A DNA stretch of 64,000 bases from Mactra quadrangularis (lineage: Eukaryota; Mollusca; Bivalvia; Venerida; Mactridae). Positions 55,530-64,000 of this stretch are shown here, in pieces (positions within the stretch are counted from its first letter, which is position 1; every line of letters starts with the position of its first letter). The stretch is from NCBI GenBank assembly GCA_025267735.1, contig CM046295.1, positions 21,608,938-21,672,937 of the forward strand. Reading direction: 5' to 3'. The notes under the pieces are model-generated. The model saw only the letters and a program-made list of their open reading frames with translations, was not told the origin of the DNA and searched no databases. The translations under genes were made by a program, and so were the position numbers.

Positions 55530-57009
55530 AAAATTTTATGCGCAACAAGTTGTCAAATGATTTTTATAATTGTTTGAAACACCACATAATGTTATATCTA
55601 TATGAAGCAAGATGTTTCTGGTAAAGTTATTTACATCCTTAGATATGGAGTGAGGGGTTAGTTTGGAAATCAGTTTAGTCGTTCAAATATTTGGATAAGA
55701 GGTCATTTGAAATACCCATGTAAGACTTAGTGTAGCGAGTGCAATGCACGTGCATCAATTCATGCTTCGCACGTCTACTAACAAAACCGATAAGTATTGC
55801 AATATATTAATTGCTATAAACGGGTTTTGAATATTGCAATACGATTTTTGCCGTATTGTTACACCCCTAACATATATATAGTTTCACCTAGGCCTAATAA
55901 TTTAAAAAGTTAGATAAGACCATCTTTTGATGGTTAATATTATCAGGGATTTTATATAACAATGTTGTAAAAAATCTCTGATATTAAATAGAAAAATGTA
56001 GCTCTTGTTATGTAAAAAGGTATTAAATTATTAAACATGCAGACTTGTACACGCTGTTTTTTTTTTAATTTTTTACTTGATTTAAGCCTGAAAAGGACTT
56101 TTCTACCTAAATTTTAAATTTCATCCTAGACATAATTATCATGTATTTTGTATATATTGTAAATATCAATTATGCATTTTTACGGAGAGGTTCTGACTTA
56201 ATTTCCATCAGCTGGAAATGATAATTATGTATCTGAGTTTTAGTTTTATGTAGTCATTTTATGTCATTAGTACTAGAGCTTGTGTTTAAAGCGTATTTGC
56301 CTAAGTTAGTAAAGATACTGGCACGTAGGAAGCATTTTCAGATAAAGGGTGGCTAATTTATTCAGATTTATTTTAAGGAAAAGAAAACAGTACTTAATGT
56401 TACAGTACTTAAGTTTAATTTTACAATGCATTTGAGCATCTTGTTTCATAAAAAGTGTTTGTAATATTGATTTTGCCGAAAAAAGCACAAATGTATTAAT
56501 CAATTGAGTGTGACAGCTTATAAATAGAGATCCTCAATCAAAACAACTGCTGTAAATATTGCATGGGGGGGGCTTAGCCCCCTGTTCCTACGGGCCTGAG
56601 ATATGAGAAATTTCCAAACCCACACTTATGGCACCTCTGGATCAAGAGCCGGGGTTTTTATAGTCACACAACATTATAGTTCACATATAAAAACAAATTT
56701 AGATTTTCGTGTTAATCTACACGTATTTGAAAATTAGATGTCTAGTCAAAAAAAACGTAAATTTTAATTTGAAAAATGCATTATTTTATTCTGTTTAGAA
56801 GCCATGAATGTACGTATTTAGTATCTCTTTTAGTTGTTAAATCGTATGTAGCTATCCTATGATAAACATCTATATTGCGGATTAGCTTACATGCTAAACG
56901 AGCGGAAATCTACGAAGACTACAACGATTTTGTATTTTTATTCGACAATATTAACCGGTGCGCTAGTGGATATTATCAATGATAATTAGACAGTGACCTT
57001 CATACCAAA
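55530..57009. other. Intergenic DNA between the SYNCRIP-like gene and COX7C
   Basis: AT-rich, no exon supported. A fragment at about 55795-55870 (TATTGCAATACG, GTTACACCCCTA) is the end of a TAGGGGTGTAAC hAT-type element. At 56570-56600 a GGGGGGGCTTAGCCCCC palindrome recurs in part near 62950. The two flanking genes are divergently transcribed; the last ~130 bases before 57010 presumably hold the COX7C promoter and leader. Confidence 0.45.
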
Positions 57010-60000
57010 ATGATAGGCAGACTTTTCGCTCGTAGAATTTCGACATCCGCAAGGATGCGAGGAGGCTTCAATCCAGACGATGAACTTATTCCAATCCACG
57101 TAATTATTTTGTTTTAATCAATGCCTACGAGCTTTTGTTTAAATGTCATTCATAAATCTGGACGTTATGCGGGTCGAATTTTGGCGAGTTACACAACGTT
57201 CATTTCGACTCACAGTCACGCCGGCCTTTCTCTTTAATTGTGGAAGTTTTTAACAATATTTATGTATAAATTTGAATACAATCTTGATATCTGAGGGTTT
57301 AATTGTCTCTGGTAACACAAGTTTAATCGCCATTAGATCGTCCTTAGTTGACTTTCAGAGTTCCCTCAGCACGAGTTACGGTTTCGCCCTTCGTCAGTTT
57401 CGACCCATAGACACCTTGAATCATTTGGTTTACGTTGATCTCAAAGAAAGCTCGAAAAGTGATGAAAATATTATTCTGAGTGAAATACATAAGCATATTA
57501 TAGTTTTTAGTAGTGATGTTATAGGTCACTTGCTTCAATTTGCCTAAGCCTTAGGGCATAGGCAGTGGTTAGGTCCCTGAACTGTCACGCCGGCATCAAA
57601 TTTTAAGAGTTAAGTGCGGTTTAAAGTCTGCTTCCATATTCATGTTAAACCGACTTCAATCATGTACGATAACTCCTGGTCACTGAAATCAACCTCAGGG
57701 CGTCAGGCAGGTGATCCCTCACAGTACTCATTTACACCTGGTTGAAGTGGAACAATTGTAGGTTAATTTCTTGCTCAAGGAAATGCCTTAGCAGTGCACC
57801 TAGTGGGAATTGAACTTGGGACCTCTCGATCCCTAATTGCATGTCCTTCCTTTGGATCACTGCTCCTACTATTTCTAGGATTATTTAAGAGTCATAATCT
57901 TAGTCAACCCCACTTGGTTTGTTTGCTCTGAATTCAACGTATAGATCTTAAAGTGTGAAAATAGGCTATCAGTTTCTAAGCCTAGGCCTGAAATTTCTCT
58001 TGAACAGTAGATAGTTGAACTGTTTGCCCAATATGACTAGAGCTATTAATTAAGACAATTAAGAAATGTAAACATGAGAATCTTATTATTTGCTCAGTAG
58101 TAGTTGTTTTGGTTGGACCATGCCATGGACATAGTTTGTAGAAATTAATTTATCTCACTTTCAGTGAACCAGTTATGATGCTAGACTGGTATAAACCTCT
58201 ACTTCCAGGGATTTTTTCAGTATTTGGGAAGGGGCCTGGGGTCTTTTTTATGCAGAACTCTTGGGAAAATTTTATCGCTATGTCATAGACAGAGCAAAAA
58301 AAATCCAAGGGAAACTGCAAGTTTGGGGGAAACTGCAAGTTTGGGGAAAAATGTATGATTTTAAGGAAATCTCAAGAGAGGAAGGCGCCTGTAAATGGCC
58401 CCTGTTATATAAGGAAAAAAGGTCCGACTTCTGTTTTGAAACCACTCAGTCCTATCTCCTTGTTTGTTTTTGGTACAAATTTATCCTTGATGGCTTAGTA
58501 CTGGGAGACCAGGAAGTGAACAGAGGAGTTATTGCTCTTAAGTTGCAAGTCCATAATAGTCCTATGAAATTCGTACATGGTTTTCTGAACAAGTAATTTT
58601 AGCTGCTAGCATTAGATGTTGTATTTGCTGGTTTTGATCAGTGTTCAACTGATCAGTACTTTTGGTTGTCCAAAACTAACAAAATTTAATGGTGGTCGCA
58701 TGCAGACCCCTGCTAATTTGGTTGTTTATGAGCTTAGATATGTTTGTATTGTATTCACCATGAATTTTTCATTTTTGTATATTTCAGAATATGTTATGGA
58801 AAGTTGACAATCCATTGAAGTTCACCATTATCTATTCATTATTTGTTAGTTCTGGTTTGTCAGCCCCATATTTTGTTATCAGACATCAATCTTTGAAGAA
58901 GTAAACATGTAGTATGTGTAGGATTTATTTTTTTTAAGGTAATTTTCTTTATTTTATTATCTGCCACTATATTTAAAAAGTGCAAGGGCCCAACATTAAT
59001 TTTAAATTAGGTTGCCCGGTCGGTCATCAGGCTTTGTGAAACTGCTGAAAACTTAGCCTGACATAAGGTTAGACAAACTTCCAATTCTTGTCTGACTGAA
59101 AGAAAATTTGTCTGTCCATTTTTTTATCAAATATATGACTATATTTGTTGTTGTTTCTTTAATCAAAGACTCATTATTCAGTGAATAAACAACTGAATTC
59201 TGCCTGACATAACCGGAATTCTTGAAAAAAATATCAGTCTGGTCCGATTTTTGCCTTTCATGTCTGACGGTCAGGCAACTTTCGCAAAGCCTGAGCTATG
59301 TGTTTAACTTTGCTGAATCAATTATACACTAGCAATAACAGGTTGCCAGTCTGAGCTCAAAAATAGATAATCGGGGGCATTCTGACGACCTTTGATGTCG
59401 AGCCCTGATGTTTAGTCATATCACTGTAATCTTAATTCAGGCTCCAGACATTCTAAAAAGTGTTTTGACATTTCTGGACATTTGGTCTAGTGATATTGGA
59501 AGTACTGATCACTGGACGGAATCAGGTTTCACTGGACCAGAAGAAATCATCAAAATGTTGATACATCATGACTCATCATTACTATTTTCTTGTTGCTAAT
59601 CAGTCATTATTATAACTTTTAACTAAAAACAAACATCCAAATTAGTTCAATACATACCAATAATTAAGATAAAAGGACTGATAGTTGACCTTATTTTAAT
59701 TTAAAAAAATAAAATTTAACTGGACATTCGGACTGGTTACAACAGATTTTTCCTGGACCGATTTGAAGTCCACTAGTCAGGTCTGTCAGACCAGCACTTT
59801 TCAGAATGTCTGTCGGGCACTAGTGAATTTACTTATTTATAGGAAGTTTGCTGCATATAAGATATTACTGAGCTTATAGCCTTGGACTACATTTTAAAGT
59901 TGATACAATAAACTCGGACTAGTTGATAATTTTGCTCTTTACTTTATAACATAGTAAATCAGGCATGATGTTATTTAAGGTGATAACTGGGCTGTCTTTA

Positions 60001-60671
60001 TATAATTTATAAACCCAAGGAAATTTCTAGTTCAATGTTACTCTGCTCGACCAATCAATGCTTAGCTTTTATCTAGACAAAACACTAAAAAAGCCGCCCG
60101 GCTAGCTCAGTTGGTAGCACGCAAGTCTACCGATCTAGGGTTTGATTCCTGTGCAGGGCATACTCTCGTGGAGCTTGGTCATGAAATTATTTCTGCCATT
60201 CTCCCTCCTACCAATGATTTTTAATTATGTAGGGCAGTTGTCAGTCACTGATGAAAGTATGAGCTTAGTAAATGGTTAACAGCTAAATCCAGAGATTTAG
60301 CCTTTCCAGGAACAGTGAGTAGGTGGACTGACCACCGTTATATGACCTATACAATGTGTTGCTACAGCATTAAACCCAACAAAAAAACAAACACTTATAA
60401 AGCATCATAATATCTATTTTAGATCAGTTTTCAGGCTATATTGACAATGTATGTTATTAATGGTTTTGATTGGAATATTTGACATAAGTTGCATCAGAAA
60501 GACAGATGATAGCAAAGGTTAGCTGAATGTGACCTTTACTTGGAGCTTGTCAGCTATAAAATAACCAAGTATGCTAGAGGAGAAATAATTAGATTTCATC
60601 TAACACGCTTGTCTTTATTTCTTTTCAGAACAAAAAAAAAACAACAACCAGAATTGAAGAATGAATTTTGA
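57010..60671 (+). CDS. COX7C: Cytochrome c oxidase subunit 7C
   Basis: Small nuclear-encoded subunit of respiratory complex IV with one helix in the mitochondrial inner membrane. Exon 1 57010-57099 encodes an Arg-rich targeting sequence (MIGRLFARRISTSARMRGG) and FNPDDELIPIH. Exon 2, from 58788, continues NMLWKVDNPLKF, a hydrophobic helix (TIIYSLFVSSGLSAPYFVI) and RHQSLKK, matching human COX7C through its RHQLLK end. Reading straight on gives TAA at 58902-58904 and 68 residues (human 63). However, this TAA lies inside a donor (GAA|GTAAAC); splicing to a strong acceptor (TTTATTTCTTTTCAG, exon from 60629) gives LKKT, then a Lys/Gln-rich tail to TGA 60669-60671, about 81 residues. Only the third exon has an AATAAA after it, so I favour the spliced form, with less certainty about its tail. 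Confidence 0.85.
57100..57604 (+). other. COX7C intron 1, unassigned segment
   Basis: Holds a 91-codon open frame (57272-57547) of balanced composition and, on the other strand, a frame with TKGETVTRAEGTLKVN. Neither looks like a family I know and neither has paired splice sites, so I do not call a gene. Confidence 0.3.
57605..57875 (-). repeat. SINE family 3, copy in COX7C intron 1
   Basis: Reverse orientation: GTGCGGTTTAAAGTCTGC at the left, the GTGATCCCTCACAGTACTCA block, then the head complement ending GGATCACTGCTCCTAC. Not interrupted, so it shows the family's full length (about 270 bp). Confidence 0.8.
58990..59420. repeat. Worn inverted-repeat elements in COX7C intron 2
   Basis: At 59008-59300 the left end TTGCCCGGTCGGTCATCAGG and right end GACGGTCAGGCAACTTTCGC are partly complementary. 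At 59330-59405 AACAGGTTGCCAGTCTGAGC and GACGACCTTTGATGTCGAG resemble segments near 44345, 49515 and 51270. Family limits are unclear. Confidence 0.4.
59440..59825. mobile_element. Probable MITE with CAGACATTCT ends (COX7C intron 2)
   Basis: GGCTCCAGACATTCTAAAAA at the left and TTTTCAGAATGTCTGTCGGG at the right are inverted copies; inner blocks around CTGGAC and GTCCAG also pair loosely. About 380 bp, non-coding. Confidence 0.6.
60094..60385 (+). repeat. SINE family 1, copy in COX7C intron 2
   Basis: Head GCCGCCCGGCTAGCTCAGTT, B box GGTTTGATTCC, body GAGCTTGGTCATGAAATTAT, tail GCATTAAACCCAAC plus A-rich end. A repeat N fragment adjoins it on the left. Confidence 0.88.
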
Positions 60672-60776
60672 AAACTGGATTTAAAGAAAGGACTACATTT
60701 ATATGGATTTAAATTAGCTGATAAACTTTTTATGTCATTTATAATGGCACAGTTTGATTTCATATTGTGTTTGAGA

Positions 60777-60782
60777 AATAAA
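60777..60782 (+). terminator. Candidate COX7C polyadenylation signal
   Basis: AATAAA about 105 bases after the stop in the proposed third exon. No comparable signal was seen within about 100 bases after the exon 2 stop, which supports a spliced third exon. Confidence 0.65.
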
Positions 60783-60799
60783 ATATAACTAAAATGAAA

Positions 60800-61204
60800 A
60801 TTGGGTTAGTTAGAGGTCCAGTAATTTATTTGTATGTTTTTAATACATTGAATTAAAAATTGAAAACAAATATTTCGTGTTTTGTCTTTACCGAAAGCAG
60901 GCCTCACAATCATTAAGGCTTATTCATGATGGGTTGTTTTATGCTTCAAATGCTTTTATTCAATCATCTTGCATGAATATTGATAAATTTCATTCATCTG
61001 TTGCCTGTCGTTGACACATATAATACATTTACCCGGTTGATTTAAATACTCGCTACAGTATATCTGTACTCACTTTTGATATTAGAGTATTTAAATCAGC
61101 AGGGCTTATTGTACCATAGATGGTTAATAAAATTTATCAGTATTCATGCCAGATAACTGAATGAAGCATTTGTCCAGTTGTTTGTTAGAGAAATCAGGTT
61201 GACG
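60800..61204. other. Intergenic, nothing recognised
   Basis: AT-rich DNA after the COX7C polyadenylation signal. Around 61030-61110 the phrase ATTTAAAT(A/C) occurs in inverted copies; otherwise no structure. Confidence 0.35.
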
Positions 61205-61490
61205 TTTTCATGGATTTCAACGCAGTTGGTAGCGCGCTGGGACTTGGAATCTTGTGCCCGAGGGGGTGCGGGTTCGAATCTCACCCGGGGAGGTTATACC
61301 CTTCCATGAAAATTAGGCAATAATGTCGATTTTCCTCCATTGATTAGATAATATGGAGAAGTTTCCGGCCTTGTGGAAGGGTGGGTGAGTACTGGTTATA
61401 GACAATGGTCCAGGAAAGCTAGGTTAGGTGCGCTGGACACTGTAAAATGACCCAAATTGTGTTGACACGGCGTTGACTAAAAAAAAAATG
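61205..61490 (+). repeat. SINE family 2, best-preserved copy
   Basis: tRNA-like head with A box CGCAGTTGGTAGCGCGCTGG and intact B box GGTTCGAATCTC, body GGGGAGGTTATACCCTTCC, tail GTGAGTACTGGTTATAGACA and a terminal A run. It can serve as the reference copy for the other family members. Confidence 0.9.
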
Positions 61491-61943
61491 AATGATAAAT
61501 GGATTTCAATCCAGCTGTGGCTATTTGGTTATGACAAGTATCAAAGGATACGTAGATCTACTTTGGTTCAACTCACTTTTGAAACCTACCTTGTCCTCAT
61601 GAGCAAAAATGCCAGGCTGACTCTAGAGTGATTAAATGGTAAGAGCTTGTTTCACATTCAAGCTGAAATAAATGAGTATAAAACTAAACTATGAGAACCA
61701 TCATTTTCACTGCTAATTTTTAGCAAGAAATTTACCAGTGGTTGCTACATTCAACTCAGGTGTTTGTGAGTACAAAACTGACCACCTGTTTGATGGGGAT
61801 TGGATTACTAGACTTCTCGCAAGTTGGTCCTGGTTGATCATCACATATAGTTATAAACAAACTTTCAACAGACTGGATGTGTGTTATGACTGTTTCATGC
61901 AACAGGGCTTACATTTTATATCAAGTGGTAGAGTTGACATTAG

Positions 61944-62167
61944 ACCATGCCATACCAGAATTTTGTTAAGCGTGCGCGTAGGTTTTAGAGCCCTCGATCA
62001 AAAAAATTGTTGATGAAATTTTCTAAATGATTCGATAACTGATTTTTCTCAGGAAATACTGGTAGTTCCTTGTTATCTTGTATTTGATTAATAAAAATGT
62101 ACTTTTTTGTGTGAATACTAGCTAGAACTTGAGTTGAGGCTTAACAAAATTCCAATTTGGCATGGCC
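61944..62167 (+). mobile_element. MITE family O, copy 2
   Basis: Ends ACCATGCCATACCAGAATTT and AAATTCCAATTTGGCATGGC with TTAAGCG / GGCTTAA inside; about 225 bp, shorter than the copy at 43956. Confidence 0.8.
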
Positions 62168-62454
62168 TTATAATAATTTGATGGCTGAACGAAACACTAT
62201 TGTAACTCACTTTCATTTCAAATAGAGTTACAATAGTATTTTGTCCAGCCCTCAATATATAATCTAAACAAGACGTTTGACTTTTGCAAGAAAAAAAAAA
62301 CAATTGTGTCAGCCTAAGACTTATAGCCAATAAAGTAATTAAGTTTAAAGATGGTACCCTATACAGGCATGTACAAATCTTAGCATTATTTTATTACTAA
62401 TAGGCATTGGGAGATTTTAATTAGCTCTGCCATGGTTAGTGGTTTAATTAAATA

Positions 62455-62803
62455 AGGGACATTAGTCAGTTATTTTCCCTTGTCTACTCTTCAAATAGGC
62501 AGGTCCAATAGGTTGGATTACTCGGATTTTACCCTTACATTTCAATTTGCCACAATTAATCTTAAGTAACTTTTTGTTAATCATTTAAAATTTGTTTGAA
62601 AAAAAAAGAATTGTTATGGTAAAGAACTATCTAAATTTCATTACCCCTGTTAATGTCTTAATTAACAAGAAGTATATTAGATGAATTATTCAATTATCCT
62701 TAGATAGGACTTTAATGATAAAATCCGAGGATTCTAATAGGACCTACTTAACAATTGGATTGCTTCAGATTTTATAAGGAAAAATAACTGACTAAAGTCT
62801 CCC
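62455..62803 (+). mobile_element. MITE family A, copy 4
   Basis: Ends GGGACATTAGTCAGTTAT and ATAACTGACTAAAGTCTCCC, about 349 bp, same orientation as copies 1 and 3. Confidence 0.88.
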
Positions 62804-62809
62804 ATTTAT

Positions 62810-63430
62810 TTACTCTATGTAAAGATATGCACACTGTATCTCAGAATCATTATCGAATGTAGGGCTAAATATTTTTGGAGAACATTCGTCTAGAGGGAAA
62901 GAAAACATTGATTTCTCAGTATGGTTTACTTTAAATCAAATTACATGTTTAAGGGGTAAGCCCCCCTTGTTCCTACTGACCAGAGACTATGATATTAAAT
63001 CATGATTTACAAAAAGTACCAGAATCTATATATAGATCTGTACGCAGAACTATACGTAAAATATCTATAGCTCAATATTCCACATTGTAACAATAAACAT
63101 TTTTTTGTATCTTATCAATAAGTGAAAATTTACTTGAGTCATTCATGACATCTCAAAACGAAAGTAAAGTTTTTCAAGAAAACAAAGATCTTTTTTTTAT
63201 TTCAAGAATGTCCCTTTTAAGATCTCAAATATGCGTAGAAACCCAAATTTTAAAACACTCATTAATTATATATGAAATCTGCACAACCTCGGTAACAAAA
63301 ATAAATATTTTCGAACGAAGAAATACAAATAAAACACTACTTCAATCTTTAAAATTAATAAAATTTGCAATGCAAATTCGTCTTCCTCTAAAGTGCGTCC
63401 AGTACTTTGATATTGTAATAAATTTGCATA
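62810..63430. other. Intergenic stretch with an unsupported 142-codon frame
   Basis: No recognised repeat apart from a short match near 62950 to 56575. A + strand frame from ATG 63145 to 63573 encodes a Lys/Ile/Leu-rich product with no motif I recognise; its end overlaps promoter-like sites, so I treat it as chance. Confidence 0.3.
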
Positions 63431-63444
63431 AAAGCGTCTCCAGA

Positions 63445-64000
63445 ACGAGACCACCAATCTTATTGGCTTATACAAATGACGTCACTAATGTCAGAGTTCA
63501 ATTATCCATTTTGTGTTTTGAATTCTTGGTTGGTTTGAAAATCCTTGGATATCTTCGTCATCTTTCTATGTAAGTTTGCAATTTCTTACCAGATACTCTA
63601 AATATCATTCTTTAGTTCATAGCAGTTTTAATTTACATGTTTTATCGGCCGATTACTCGATTTTGCCTATGTTTACTACACCTTCAACTTTCGGGGGAAT
63701 CCCTCTTCGTTGTCAACATTTTTTTTCTGAACTATTGCGTATTTTCGCTTGCCTACGATTGCATTTGGTTCTATTTAACCCCAAGATGTGAAATTATTGA
63801 AAATACTGCCACTGGTATATAACTGCTGTCATTGTCCAATGTTTCCGGGCTGAAAATTTTGTTGGCGAAAGATAAACATAGTCGTGTAGACGCTGTGTTA
63901 TGCCGTGTGTAACTAGGACTGTTTACCGACATAGATCTACACACAAATTTGTAAGACGGCAGAGAATCAACTCGCGCTAGCTTTATTTGGGTCAGATTTT
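63445..64000 (+). promoter_or_regulatory. Promoter-like segment at the right edge
   Basis: A CCAAT box (ACCAATC near 63453), an inverted one (ATTGGCT near 63462) and a perfect cyclic-AMP response element TGACGTCA (63477-63484) lie within 35 bases. The sequence after 63840 has more CpG (GTCGTGTAGACGC, CTCGCGCTAGC). This suggests the start of a gene continuing beyond the window. Strand and product are unknown; + is assumed because the CpG-richer side is to the right. Confidence 0.35.

Noticed and set aside
57272..57547. 91-codon reading frame in COX7C intron 1
   Set aside because: Composition looks protein-like, but there are no homologous motifs and no paired splice sites; left as unassigned.
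58261..58596. 111-codon reading frame in COX7C intron 1
   Set aside because: Part is a dispersed repeat (GGCCCCTGTTATATAAGG also near 45640 and 52455), with a short internal duplication giving GKLQVW twice.
61205..61285. tRNA gene
   Set aside because: The best B box in the window, but it continues into a SINE body with several dispersed copies.
63145..63573. 142-codon reading frame as a gene
   Set aside because: No recognisable motif, Lys/Ile-rich product, no splice or leader context, and it overlaps CCAAT and CRE sites.

Overview
This window is nuclear DNA of an animal, most likely a bivalve mollusc. Genes have many short exons with GT-AG introns, the non-coding DNA is AT-rich, and it is crowded with tRNA-headed SINEs, MITEs (several with clean 8-bp hAT-type target duplications) and minisatellites. 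The proteins align over their length with conserved animal families. No bacterial operon, phage, virus or CRISPR signal was seen.

Layout: (1) 1-563 (+) is the 3' part of DPM1, dolichyl-phosphate mannosyltransferase. (2) 6303-9500 (+) is a one-exon 1065-residue C2H2 zinc-finger protein, probably with a non-coding first exon near 3450-3633. (3) 9501-15870 is a repeat-rich intergenic region. (4) 15874-38078 (+) is a complete aconitase 1 / iron regulatory protein 1 gene (ACO1/IREB1): 22 coding exons, 895 residues, and every ligand and active-site residue looked for is present. (5) 38079-44509 is a repeat-rich intergenic region. (6) 44510-52500 (-), with a non-coding first exon at about 55413, is an hnRNP R/Q (SYNCRIP)-like RNA-binding protein of 526 residues. 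(7) 57010-60671 (+) is COX7C, a cytochrome c oxidase subunit. (8) 60800-64000 holds repeats and, at the right edge, a promoter-like stretch.

The genes are unrelated housekeeping and regulatory genes. DPM1 acts in ER glycosylation, ACO1 in cytosolic iron sensing and citrate metabolism, the SYNCRIP-like protein in RNA processing and COX7C in respiration.

The most striking pattern is where the minisatellites lie. In several introns the array runs directly into the downstream 3' splice site, and its unit contains a copy of that acceptor plus the first bases of the next exon. The clearest cases are ACO1 exon 13 (20 extra copies of a 32-bp acceptor unit), ACO1 exon 6 and SYNCRIP-like exon 2. Weaker cases precede ACO1 exons 5, 7, 9, 11, 15 and 20. 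These acceptor-seeded arrays also concentrate short motifs: CCAAT plus GGGTGTG, MEF2-like CTAWWWWTAG, and AGGTCA half-sites. A 1.9-kb array of about 50 CTCAC/GTGAG hairpins fills the first intron of the SYNCRIP-like gene, and a roughly 600-bp palindrome lies in another of its introns.
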